NCBI GenBank assembly: GCA_963643165.1
Contig: CAVIJD010000005.1
Location: 15,735-79,734 of the forward strand
Reading direction: 5' to 3'
Source of the DNA: F23-D06 sp963643165
GTDB taxonomy: Bacteria > Bacteroidota > Bacteroidia > Bacteroidales > WCHB1-69
DNA length: 64,000 nucleotides
Position numbers and translations under genes: made by a program. A model generated the notes under the pieces. That model searched no databases. It was not told the origin of the DNA and saw nothing but the letters and a program-made list of their open reading frames with translations. Below, in pieces: positions 8,439 through 15,916 of this stretch (position 1 is its first letter; each line of letters begins with the position of its first letter).

Positions 8439-8757
8439 CACGGCTGCCGCACGAATGTAGAATTTAGAATTTAGAATTTAGAATGTAGAGGCGTTATGCG
8501 TGTTGTTCTTTCTCTCTTTCCACGATGTTGGCCCTCTTCGAGGACCTGTTTGACTCGGGGCGCGGCTTGCTCCGACGGCTTCACCGTCGGTTATGGTCAT
8601 TGGCGGCTCAACGAGCCGCCAATGATGGGGCATCTCCGATGCCCGAACACTGCGAGAACTTCTTTTCCAGGGCTGACTTACGACTTATGATGGAAGAGGA
8701 GGCGATTTGCGCAACGCCCCAGCCGCGAACAGTTGGCTCGTTCGTGCGGTAGCCCTG
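8439..8757 (+). mobile_element. Mobile repeat copy B (319-bp MITE-like element)
   Basis: Bounded by inverted ends: CACGGCTGCCGCACGAA on the left and, read inverted, CAGGGCTACCGCACGAA on the right (two differences). Inside are AT-rich TAGAATTTAGAAT repeats, a C/T-rich run and three adjacent hairpins at 8572-8590, 8599-8623 (11-bp perfect stem) and 8628-8644. No coding sequence is credible. Longer copies C and D carry an ISAs1-type transposase fragment between the same ends, so B looks like a non-autonomous deletion derivative. I found no clear target-site duplication. Confidence 0.8.
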
Positions 8758-8772
8758 TGAATCTTTGCCGTT

Positions 8773-8973
8773 CTATTTCCTCAGTTCGTTGACAAGGTCT
8801 TCAAGTATATACTGGTCGCTCATCAAATGCAGTCCCGTCTTGGGGTCGTTTAGTTGCTGGTAAACATTGGTGGAATAAAACAGGTCGAGTGCCCGTTCTG
8901 CACTGATATGCAGTGTCTCTGCCAGAAGCATGATGATGCGGCTCTGTTTGCGCCATAACACGTTGTCTCTCAT
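8773..8973 (-). CDS. DUF3791 family protein (distal copy)
   Basis: 66 residues (RIIMLLAETLHISAERALDL, then LMSDQYILEDLVNELRK), a recognisable DUF3791 small protein. In Bacteroidota and Firmicutes DUF3791 genes are regularly next to DUF3990, and a partner or antidote role is a plausible inference, not an established one. The gene starts 3 bp after the DUF3990 stop, so it is the third gene of the operon. The mobile repeat copy B ends 15 bp beyond its stop codon. Confidence 0.85.
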   Translation of the reverse strand: MRDNVLWRKQSRIIMLLAETLHISAERALDLFYSTNVYQQLNDPKTGLHLMSDQYILEDLVNELRK

Positions 8974-8976
8974 ATC

Positions 8977-9483
8977 TTAGTCCTCCTCTTCGGTTACGAT
9001 GTTTGATGAAACGAATGTCAGGTACTTGTCCACTATTTCCTGGTTGAGTATGCAAAGCTGATGGTTTACAGCCTTGTATTTCAATTGTCCCAATGCTTGC
9101 TCGGCTGTGATGACTCCATTTTCATAGTCTTCCACAGTGTCGATGACGTTGTCGTTTGCCACGCCTCCCTCCACTATGTCGTATTGCTTTTGCAGGTTGC
9201 CACCTCTACGGCAGTCTATAACATAGTTGAGCCATTCAAGGTCGTAAGCTTCGAAGGTCTTGATGTGGTAGTTGTTGGCTTTTGCCCCTTCTATGTCCAG
9301 GGTGAAGGTAGAAACCACGGCTTGCGCTCGTTTTCGTCTCTCTGCAATCACTTTGGCCCATGATTCGGCTTGTGTTTGTAGTTTTGTGAGATAGAAGCCT
9401 TGCCCGAAGTCCACGTTGTTTCTGCCCAACTTGACGAGCGGAGTGGTTACTTCCGTATATGACCCATGAAATATTGTTATCAT
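8977..9483 (-). CDS. DUF3990 ADP-ribosyltransferase-like protein
   Basis: 168 residues, cytoplasmic. The opening MITIFHGSYTEV, then DFGQGFYLT near residue 25-33, DLEWLNYVID near 81-90 and YDIVEGGVANDNV near 101-113 are the DUF3990 landmarks. DUF3990 resembles ADP-ribosyltransferase folds, in which H6, Y31 and an Asn/Gln near 140-142 (NHQL) would line the NAD pocket; that mapping is inference. The start overlaps the stop of the upstream DUF3791 gene by 4 bp (ATGA), indicating translational coupling. Likely the toxin or effector of a three-gene module in the accessory island. Confidence 0.87.
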   Translation of the reverse strand: MITIFHGSYTEVTTPLVKLGRNNVDFGQGFYLTKLQTQAESWAKVIAERRKRAQAVVSTFTLDIEGAKANNYHIKTFEAYDLEWLNYVIDCRRGGNLQKQYDIVEGGVANDNVIDTVEDYENGVITAEQALGQLKYKAVNHQLCILNQEIVDKYLTFVSSNIVTEEED

Positions 9484-9713
9484 TGTTCAGCCTCCCAATT
9501 TAAGAGTGTTTCACTTATGTCATCTGCCACCCACTGTAGACTTTGCGTGTGTAGTTCTTCATACCGTTTGAAGAGTCGGTTGTGTATCAACCCCTGCTTC
9601 TGCAAGCGGTCGTGCATGTCTTTGCCGGATATGCCCAAGTTGCGTGCTCCACTTTCTATTGCCATTACTGCGAAGTGGATGCGCCGATATGTGTCATTGT
9701 TTTGAATTTCCAT
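9480..9713 (-). CDS. DUF3791 family protein (proximal copy)
   Basis: 77 residues from ATG 9713 (MEIQNNDTYRRIHFAVMAIE ... GISGKDMHDRLQKQGLIHN ... LHTQSLQWVADD). This is the second DUF3791-like protein of the operon and differs strongly from the distal copy. It is the first gene after the promoter-leader at 9724-9824. An in-frame ATG at 9740 would add MLKIEVPNK from the leader. Its stop overlaps the DUF3990 start (ATGA). A long upstream extension of the frame runs into mobile repeat copy C and is not coding. Confidence 0.82.
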   Translation of the reverse strand: MEIQNNDTYRRIHFAVMAIESGARNLGISGKDMHDRLQKQGLIHNRLFKRYEELHTQSLQWVADDISETLLNWEAEQ

Positions 9714-9723
9714 TTTGTTGGGT

Positions 9724-9824
9724 ACTTCTATTTTTAACATTTTCACACCGACCCTCTGAACATTGTGAAGTCCGTTAGCCAAAATCCAAAGATATCGGTG
9801 CGGCAAATATAGTGTTTTTCTGTT
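9724..9824 (-). promoter_or_regulatory. Shared promoter-leader block, copy 2
   Basis: Matches 8034-8134 (about 93% over 101 bp). It contains TATATTTG (9804-9811), a perfect TAnnTTTG -7 element on the minus strand, and the same leader including the MLKIEVP codons starting at 9740. It drives the DUF3791-DUF3990-DUF3791 operon. Confidence 0.8.
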
Positions 9825-9860
9825 ATGACTGTCAGGTAAACACAAAACAGCACAAGACCC

Positions 9861-10512
9861 GGGCGAATGCAGAATGTAGAATGCAGAGGCGTTACGCATG
9901 TTGTTCTTTCTCTCTTTCCACGATGTTGACCCTCTTCGAGGACCTGTTTGACTCGGGGCGCGGCTTGCTCCGACGGCTTCACCGTCGGTTATGGTCATTG
10001 GCGACTCAACGAGCCGCCAATGATGGGGCATCTCCGATGCCCGAGGACTACAAGAACTTCTTTGCCCCACGCACCATGCTAGGGCTGACTTGCCAACTAA
10101 GATGGAGGATGTGGCCATCTGCGCGACGCCCTCGGAGAGGGCGAAAGCGGGCTGCCGCAGGCAGTCTGCTCCATAACCGGCGGTGGAGCGACCGCAAGGG
10201 AGCGGAACCGTCGGCTGCGACGCGCCCACGCCACCCTCGACCCTCGAAGAGGGCCAACATCAACGTCCAGGTCGGAGATCGCCGACTTCGCCAAGTACAA
10301 GCGGGAGTTCTTCGAGAAGTACATCGACCTTTCCAATGGCCTGCCGACAGACGGCACGCTGCGGCGCTTTTTCCAGAACCAGACCCCGAAGTCGTTCCGG
10401 ACCCGCTTTGCGGAATGGGCATCCTCAATCGTGCATGACAGCGCGCATGGCAAGGTCTTCAAAGCGCAACGCCCCAGCCACAATCAGTGGGCTCATTTGT
10501 ACGGCAACCGTA
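9861..10512 (+). mobile_element. Mobile repeat copy C (with ISAs1 transposase fragment)
   Basis: Same left block and hairpins as copy B, followed by a longer right part that ends with the inverted terminal sequence (TACGGTTGCCGTACAAATG read inverted). The left terminal repeat has decayed. It lies between the DUF3791/DUF3990 operon and fic. Confidence 0.8.
10275..10500 (+). pseudogene. ISAs1-type transposase N-terminal fragment in copy C
   Basis: The frame reads EIADFAKYKREFFEKYIDLS, then NGLPTDGTLRRFF and ARFAEWASSIVHDSAHGK-like residues (here TRFAEWASS). This is the DDE_Tnp_1-associated N-terminal domain of ISAs1/H-repeat transposases (FA..K..F...y..LpNGiPshdT..R.f). No start codon in frame and no DDE catalytic part. 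Confidence 0.75.
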
Positions 10513-10529
10513 TAAATCATGGCCGGAAA

Positions 10530-10577
10530 TTTGGCTGTGCGATATTATTTTTGTATTTTTGCCGCAAAATATGCGGC
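10530..10577 (+). promoter_or_regulatory. fic promoter with palindrome at the start site
   Basis: TTTG at 10530-10533, 20 bp spacing, then TATTTTTG at 10554-10561: a full Bacteroidota-type promoter. A perfect 6-bp inverted repeat (GCCGCA, 5-base loop, TGCGGC; 10561-10577) starts at the last base of the -7 element and covers the expected +1. It could be an operator or a 5' mRNA hairpin. Confidence 0.75.
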
Positions 10578-10604
10578 ATTATTTGAATTGTATTACCGCA
10601 CAAA

Positions 10605-11906
10605 ATGACAAAAGGCATGTATATACACGAATATGACAATTGGACAGACTTTCGTTGGGACGATGCGCAGATAGCACTCAAGCTGGATGAGGTGACGCGA
10701 AAACAAGGACTGCTTTACGGCAAATTGAACGGACTTGGCTTTGACAGCCAACTCAATGCGATGGCAGAGAACTTGACACGCGACTTGCTGCATTCGTCAG
10801 AGATTGAAGGCATCCGTCTCAATGCAGACGAGGTGCGTTCGTCAATAGCACGGCGACTGGGTATTGAGAGCAAAAACAGCGTCCCGTCCTCACATTATAT
10901 AGACGGAGTGGTGTCTGTAATGCTCGATGCTACCGAAAACTATGAGCATGTGTTAACCAAGGAACGTCTTTGCGGTTGGCAGGCGGCTTTTTTTCCAACA
11001 GGCTTCAGTGGGGGCAGTCAGATAGAGGTTGGCAAGTATCGCACTTGCGACGAACACATCGTATCGGGCTTCTTGGGCCGTGAACGGGTACATTATGTGG
11101 CGCCGTCGCCGGATAGAGTGGAAGCGGAGATGCAGAAGTTTGTCGATTGGTTCAACAGAGAACAACCCGTTTCGCCAGTTATACGCTCTGCTATTGCCCA
11201 TTTCTGGTTCGTCAGCATTCATCCTTTCGAGGACGGCAACGGCCGCTTGGCCCGCATCCTTGGTGACGTGTTCCTGTCACGAGGCGACCGCAGCCGCTTG
11301 CGTTTCTACAACATATCTTCCGAAATAAACCGTGACAAGAAGCATTACTATGAGGTGCTCGAACGAGTGCAGCATGGTGATGGCGACATAACGGAATGGC
11401 TGGTGTGGTATGTGGATACATTGTTGGCGGCTTTGGCTGAGGCAGATTCATTGGTAAATGGTGTACTCAACAAGTCGCTCTTCTGGCTCCGGGCATCGTC
11501 GGCGGCAATGAACCAACGCCAGACTGACACGCTGAACCTTTTCCTTGATGGCTATGAGGCCAAGATTACGACCAAGACGTGGGCCGACCTGAATAAATGT
11601 TCCAAAGACACTGCCGGCCGCGACATTCAGGATTTAGTGCTGAAGGGTATGTTGCGCGAAGATGTCCCTGGAGCTAAACGTCCAAGCTATTCCATTGTGT
11701 TCAGCGATGACGACCTCTATACATCTGACTTCACTGATGTAAGCGTGGAAGGAAATGGCAACGAGTATTATCTGTGTGCTATATATAAAGGTGTAACTTC
11801 GGTACGTGAGCGTATCCTTCGTCTTGATGCGGAACGATACGAACGTGGTGATCTGTCAAAAGAAAATTTGCTTGCCAAGTACTGCAGTTATATCGTAAAA
11901 GAATAA
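10605..11906 (+). CDS. fic: Fic family AMP-transferase (DUF4172-type)
   Basis: 433 residues. The Fic active-site motif HPFEDGNGRLAR spans residues 206-217 with catalytic H206. The N-terminal DUF4172-like region holds the inhibitory helix SSEIEG (S64 and E68 of the [S/T]xxxE[G/N] motif), so this is a class II, self-inhibited Fic enzyme that would transfer AMP from ATP to protein hydroxyls. A winged-helix-like C-terminus follows (TWADLNKCSKDTAGRDIQDL region). M1 or M5 could be the start; both lie after the promoter. It sits alone between mobile repeat copy C and the inverted-repeat mosaic. No antitoxin gene is adjacent, in keeping with built-in inhibition. Confidence 0.93.
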   Translation: MTKGMYIHEYDNWTDFRWDDAQIALKLDEVTRKQGLLYGKLNGLGFDSQLNAMAENLTRDLLHSSEIEGIRLNADEVRSSIARRLGIESKNSVPSSHYIDGVVSVMLDATENYEHVLTKERLCGWQAAFFPTGFSGGSQIEVGKYRTCDEHIVSGFLGRERVHYVAPSPDRVEAEMQKFVDWFNREQPVSPVIRSAIAHFWFVSIHPFEDGNGRLARILGDVFLSRGDRSRLRFYNISSEINRDKKHYYEVLERVQHGDGDITEWLVWYVDTLLAALAEADSLVNGVLNKSLFWLRASSAAMNQRQTDTLNLFLDGYEAKITTKTWADLNKCSKDTAGRDIQDLVLKGMLREDVPGAKRPSYSIVFSDDDLYTSDFTDVSVEGNGNEYYLCAIYKGVTSVRERILRLDAERYERGDLSKENLLAKYCSYIVKE

Positions 11907-11941
11907 AAGAGACACGGATGTCATTTGTAGAACACAAGTCT

Positions 11942-12029
11942 TAACCCAACATTGACTCTTCCAAGATGTTTTTCTTTTGTAGTCAGCAGTTTGCGTCATA
12001 GCATTTGCGTCGCTGTGTACTACAGATTT
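11942..12029 (+). repeat. 88-bp inverted repeat, left copy
   Basis: Pairs with 14219-14306 in inverted orientation, ungapped, 76 of 88 positions identical by hand count. The inner 28 bp, running from GCATTTGCGTCGCTG to ACAGATTT, are perfect. The outer end is TAACCCAAC. Confidence 0.85.
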
Positions 12030-12145
12030 CCTGACTTTGGCGGTCCGAAATCCGTCTTTGTGCTAATTGTTTGAATATTAGCAAATTAGTGATTTTGTGC
12101 AAATATTTTGGGTGAATCGCTGCTCCTTTTTGCTATCTTCACCGC

Positions 12146-12581
12146 ATGTTTGTACGCAAACGGAGGAATCGTTCAGGCACTACCAGTGTGGTAGTGATAG
12201 ACAAGAGTTCGCACCAATACAGACCTTCCCTTACAGACAATCATTGATCAATATCACGGGCTGTGGGTCGTGGAACGGGCTTTCAGGATATCCAAAGGCA
12301 ACCTTGAGATGAGGCCTATCTTCCACTTCACCGAAAAACGAATAGAAGCGCATATATGCATATGCTTCGTCGCTTACAAGGTCTATAAGGAACTTGAACG
12401 TGTCGTCAAGGAAATCAAACTTGGCATCAGTGTTGACAGACTCCTTGATATTGCGAAAACAATCATCACTCTGCAAGTCAAGATACCGGGAACTGACAAC
12501 GTGCGTGCCAAGACACTTTTCCTGACTCAGGAACAGCAATCCCTACTGCCTCTTTTCAAGGAACTGGAAATCGATTCTTGA
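12146..12581 (+). pseudogene. IS1634-type transposase with large internal deletion
   Basis: ATG at 12146 opens MFVRKRRNRSGTTSVVVIDK, the usual N-terminus of IS1634-family transposases. After about 30 codons the frame shifts near 12230-12240 directly into the family C-terminus (YHGLWVVERAFRISKGNLEM, then RPIFHFTEKRIEAHICICFV and AYKVYKELE). The central DDE region is gone. Ends at the TGA at 12581. Non-functional. Confidence 0.82.
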
Positions 12582-12594
12582 TTTGGGTGAATCT

Positions 12595-13258
12595 CACGGC
12601 TGCCGCACGAATGTAGAATTTAGAATTAAGAATGCAGAATGTTACGCGTGTTGTTCTCTCTTTCCACGATGTTGGCCCTCTTCGAGGACCTGTTTGATTC
12701 GGGGCGCGGCTTGCTCCGACGGCTTCACCGTCGGTTATGGTCATTGGCGACTCAACGAGCCGCCAATGATGGGGCATCTCCGATGCCCGAGGACTACAAG
12801 AACTTCTTTGCCCCACGCACCATGCTAGGGCTGACTTGCCAACTAAGATGGAGGATGTGGCCATCTGCGCGACGCCCTCGGAGAGGGCGAAAGCGGGCTG
12901 CCGCAGGCAGTCTGCTCCATAACCGGCGGTGGAGCGACCGCAAGGGAGCGGAACCGTCGGCTGCGACGCGCCCACGCCACCCTCGACCCTCGAAGAGGGC
13001 CAACATCAACGTCCAGGTCGGAGATCGCCGACTTCGCCAAGTACAAGCGGGAGTTCTTCGAGAAGTACATCGACCTTTCCAATGGCCTGCCGACAGACGG
13101 CACGCTGCGGCGCTTTTCCCAGAACCTGAACCCGAAGTCGTTCCGGGCCCGCTTTGCGGAATGGGCATCCTCAATCGTGCATGACAGCGCGCATGGCAAG
13201 GTCTTCAAAGCGCAACGCCCCAGCCACAATCAGTTGGCTCATTTGTGCGGCAACCGTG
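12595..13258 (+). mobile_element. Mobile repeat copy D (664 bp, both ends intact)
   Basis: Best-preserved long copy. Left end CACGGCTGCCGCACGAATG, right end inverted CACGGTTGCCGCACAAATG (two differences in 19). It contains the AT-rich stretch, the hairpin cluster and the ISAs1-type transposase fragment. Inserted among other transposase remnants inside the 88-bp inverted repeats. No convincing target duplication. Confidence 0.82.
13021..13255 (+). pseudogene. ISAs1-type transposase N-terminal fragment in copy D
   Basis: Same fragment as in copy C: EIADFAKYKREFFEKYIDLS, NGLPTDGTLRRF, NPKSFRARFAEWASSIVHD. The catalytic domain is absent and the terminal repeat follows almost at once. Confidence 0.75.
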
Positions 13259-13640
13259 GACGACACGACACCGTCGCCTCCTTTGCGGTGAACCAGGCGA
13301 AAGCGGACGAGATGCTGCTCACTGCCGACTTCTTTGCGAACAAGACAGTCGGTATGAGCCTTGACCCGCTGCAGGCCATGGACAACTACGGAATGAGGGA
13401 CGAGCATGCGAAATGTATCGCTCTGCAGAAAGACCAACTCGGGCACAACCGTCTCAGAGCATGGCCTGAAAGCGGCAGACACGGCCGGATGCTCATCTGC
13501 TTCGTGGGGCTCATCCTCGCCTCATATGTCCGTTCGGTGTGGGAGGGTGACGAACTTCTCCGCAAGTGCTTCGACTCGACCGAAATCGTGCTGACCGAGA
13601 TGAGGGCCGTGCGTTGCATAGAGCAGATAAGTTCAACTTA
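13259..13640 (+). pseudogene. IS4-superfamily transposase C-terminal fragment
   Basis: Frame continuing out of copy D reads ADFFANKTVGMSLDPLQAMD, MRDEHAKCIALQKDQLGHNR and then GRMLICFVGLILASYVRSVW. This pattern (Y..R-x-x-E...K..l..nr.R.......R...f..L...sy) matches the C-terminal part of IS1634/IS4-type DDE transposases. It breaks at about 13640, where a second transposase fragment begins. Confidence 0.65.
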
Positions 13641-14219
13641 TCCGAGAAGGTCATCGAACGCATGGGCAGGACCCGGCAGAGATACCCGTCGATAGCCCGG
13701 CACTATGCGATAGACTATGTCCCCGACAACGAGGAGCGGCCGAAGAACATGGCCGACATCCGCTGGCGGATAGCCGTGCCGGAGAATGTGGACAGGGACA
13801 GCGGCGTCTATTTCCTGCGCACAAACGTGCCGACTTTTGACGAGAAGACCGCCTGGGACTACTACAACCTGACGCGGGAGATAGAATGCACCAACCGCCA
13901 GTTGAAGACCGACCTCGGCCTGCGCCCCGTCTATCACCAGACCGACGGGCGTTCGGACGCCCACCTCTTCTTCGGGCTGCTGGCCTACTGGGTCGTGAAT
14001 ACCATACGTCACAGGCTGAAGCAGAGGGGGATGACTCACTGTTGGACGGAAATCGTGAGGAGGATGTCAACGCAGAAGGCCATAACGACGAAAGCCGTCA
14101 ATGCCGTCGGCGAAAAGGTCCGCATGCGGCAGTGCAGCGAGCCGACGAAGGTCGCCAACGAAATCTACGAACTCTTGGACTACAAGAAAATGCCGTTCCG
14201 GAAAATCAAGATCGAATAA
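13641..14219 (+). pseudogene. Second IS4/IS1634-type transposase C-terminal half
   Basis: About 190 codons to the TAA at 14219: EKVIERMGRTRQRYPSIARH, GVYFLRTNVPTFDEKTAWDY, YNLTREIECTNRQLKTDLGL, RPVYHQTDGRSDAHLFFGLL. The YNLTREIE and LKTDLGLRPVYH motifs contain the catalytic-Glu region of the DDE fold. The N-terminal half is missing. The right 88-bp inverted repeat begins at the stop codon, as expected for the 3' end of an insertion sequence. Confidence 0.78.
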
Positions 14220-14306
14220 AATCTGTAGTACACAGCGACGCAAATGCAATGACGCAAGTTGCTGACTCCCCCCAAAAAACATCTTGAAAAAGTCAAAGTT
14301 GGGTTA
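14219..14306 (-). repeat. 88-bp inverted repeat, right copy
   Basis: Inverted partner of 11942-12029 (12 mismatches in 88). It begins at the last base of the transposase stop codon and ends in GTTGGGTTA, a plausible insertion-sequence terminus. Confidence 0.85.
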
Positions 14307-14569
14307 TTTTAGTCCAAACCGTTCAACCTGTTCGTAGCGGCATACGTTGTCAACCAGGTTCGTCAGGGTGTTTCAGGCCGCGTTCCGCGCAAAGCCTCCC
14401 CGTCACCCGCCCACAACTCATTGCCATGGCCAACCTTTGTCGCGTTGTTCTCCCCGCTGGAGTTGCGCTGACAGGACATCTCCACGAAACAATCCTCACC
14501 CCCTCGCTCGCCTCTGCACAATTTTTTCCCCTTTTCTGCGTTGTACTGCTTTAATTTAAATGCACGATT
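14307..14569. other. Intergenic stretch before the flavodoxin gene
   Basis: About 260 bp, C-rich on the plus strand, with no gene, repeat or clear TAnnTTTG element that I can see. It marks the right boundary of the island. Confidence 0.4.
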
Positions 14570-15400
14570 ATGAAGAAAACGATGATTTTAGTGTGCGCCG
14601 TTGCGATGTTCTCTGCCTGCGGCTCGCAAAAGAAAGACTCTGAGCCGCAAACGGGCGCGAAGTCGCTGGTGCTGTACTATTCGCAGAACGGCACGACGAA
14701 GAAGGTGGCCGAACTTATCAGCCAGAAGACAGGCGCGGACCTGGAGGCTATCGATGCCGTCAACCCCTACGACGGCGATTATGACCAAACTATTGCCCGC
14801 GGCAGACAGGAGATTGAGGCTAAGGTTCTGCCGGACATCAATCCGCTGAAATGCAACATTGGGGATTATGATACGGTCTATCTCGGCTTCCCCGTATGGT
14901 TTGGCACGTATGCACCGCCGATGGGCAGACTGATTAAGGATACCGACTTCTCCGGCAAGGTGCTGGTCCCGTTCTGTACGTTCGGAAGCGGCGGCCTGGA
15001 GTCGAGCGTGGCTAACCTCAAGGCTGCTCAGCCCAACAGCACGGTGCTCGAGGGCTTTGGCATCCGCGCGGCCCGCATGGATGCTGCCTCCGCCGAACTT
15101 GACCAGTTTCTGATGCGCCTCGGCATCCTGCCCGGCACCGCCGAGCCACTGCCCCAATATGGCACCCCCGCACCTGTGACGGCCGAGGAGAAAGCACTGT
15201 TTGACGAGGCCTGCGGCGACTATCCTATGCCGCTGGGCACCCCCGTGAGCGTTGCCAAAGCAGATGGTAAGGATTGCTCTTACTATTGCTTTACTACCGA
15301 TAGCAAAAGTCCGGAAGGCGAAACGATGTCTTTCAAGATTTATGTGGTAAAACCCGCCGCCGAGAATAGTAAGGCCGAGTTTACAAAGGTGGTGCGTTGA
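14570..15400 (+). CDS. Flavodoxin-like lipoprotein
   Basis: 276 residues. The N-terminal signal ends in a lipobox (VAMFSAC, Cys17), so the protein is probably lipid-anchored. Residues about 30-180 form a flavodoxin fold: LVLYYSQNGTTKKVAELI contains the FMN phosphate-binding loop, and LGFPVWFGTYAPPM and TFGSGG match later FMN contacts of the flavodoxin_4 group. The last about 70 residues (from TPAPVTAEEKALFDEACGDY) are an extra domain I do not recognise. The gene is alone on its strand and ends at a strong hairpin terminator shared with ribK. Confidence 0.88.
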   Translation: MKKTMILVCAVAMFSACGSQKKDSEPQTGAKSLVLYYSQNGTTKKVAELISQKTGADLEAIDAVNPYDGDYDQTIARGRQEIEAKVLPDINPLKCNIGDYDTVYLGFPVWFGTYAPPMGRLIKDTDFSGKVLVPFCTFGSGGLESSVANLKAAQPNSTVLEGFGIRAARMDAASAELDQFLMRLGILPGTAEPLPQYGTPAPVTAEEKALFDEACGDYPMPLGTPVSVAKADGKDCSYYCFTTDSKSPEGETMSFKIYVVKPAAENSKAEFTKVVR

Positions 15401-15431
15401 CACCCCCTCACCATTGCATTCTGAAAAAATC

Positions 15432-15471
15432 GAATCCCCGTCAACGCTCCAAATGGCAATGACGGGGATTC
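15432..15471. terminator. Bidirectional intrinsic terminator
   Basis: A 12-bp perfect stem (GAATCCCCGTCA with TGACGGGGATTC). An A-run on the left gives a T-run for minus-strand transcripts (ribK), and a T-rich stretch on the right serves the flavodoxin gene. Confidence 0.85.
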
Positions 15472-15507
15472 CTTTGTCTTTATTAGGTCAATCATTCAAT
15501 CATTCAA

Positions 15508-15915
15508 TCATTCCATATCAAGCGCAGGCGGGACTACGGTTGGTTGGCCTGTTGCAAAGAACTGCTTGACGGCTTCGCGGTCGTGCTCCATTTGCCTGAT
15601 GAGCTCATCCGTACCCGAAAACTTTTTCTCGTCACGGACTTTGCTGACGATGCAGAACGAGATGTTTTTTCCGTAAATGTCTTGTCTGAAGTCGAAAATG
15701 TTGATTTCGACGGTCAGGGCGGTCATGTGTAGGGTGGGGCGGCTGCCTACATAGAGCATGCCATAGTGGAGCGTGTCGTCAATGCACACCTTTACGGCGA
15801 ACACGCCTTTTTCGAGAATCACATTGTCGACTGTCTGCAAGTTTGCCGTGGGGAAGCCGAACGTCTCCCCGTTGTGCAGGCCGTGGATGACGGTGCCGCT
15901 TATCCAACTGCCCAT
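15508..15915 (-). CDS. Stand-alone riboflavin kinase
   Basis: 135 residues corresponding only to the C-terminal flavokinase domain of RibF, which phosphorylates riboflavin to FMN. The family signature GTVIHG...GFPTANL (residues 7-25) holds the PTAN nucleotide/Mg site, and KFSGTDELIRQMEHDRE is the C-terminal helix. The N-terminal FAD synthetase half of bifunctional RibF is absent. ATG 15915 follows the sufB stop after a single base, so translation is probably coupled. An upstream reading inside sufB is possible but unlikely. Whether a complete RibF exists elsewhere cannot be seen here. Confidence 0.88.
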   Translation of the reverse strand: MGSWISGTVIHGLHNGETFGFPTANLQTVDNVILEKGVFAVKVCIDDTLHYGMLYVGSRPTLHMTALTVEINIFDFRQDIYGKNISFCIVSKVRDEKKFSGTDELIRQMEHDREAVKQFFATGQPTVVPPALDME

Positions 15916-15916
15916 A

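Noticed and set aside
8439..8757. CRISPR-like repeats or a tandem array in the island
   Set aside because: The repeats are few, of unequal spacing, have inverted ends and hairpins, and there are no spacers or cas genes. They fit a transposon-derived element.
9714..10229. N-terminal extension of the proximal DUF3791 frame to 249 codons
   Set aside because: It crosses the -7 promoter element and enters the mobile repeat; the DUF3791 homology begins at MEIQNND.
9812..10515. Arg-rich ORFs on both strands in mobile repeat copy C (and the same in copy D)
   Set aside because: They run through perfect hairpins and repeat blocks, are identical between copies as DNA repeats, and look nothing like a protein family.
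12595..13258. Target-site duplication flanking the mobile repeat copies
   Set aside because: Flanks of copies B and D were compared by eye for 8-10 bp repeats and none was convincing.
6934..14569. Prophage or integrative conjugative element
   Set aside because: No integrase, relaxase, tra, capsid or terminase gene and no tRNA-associated att sites were seen. The island looks like accumulated small elements.
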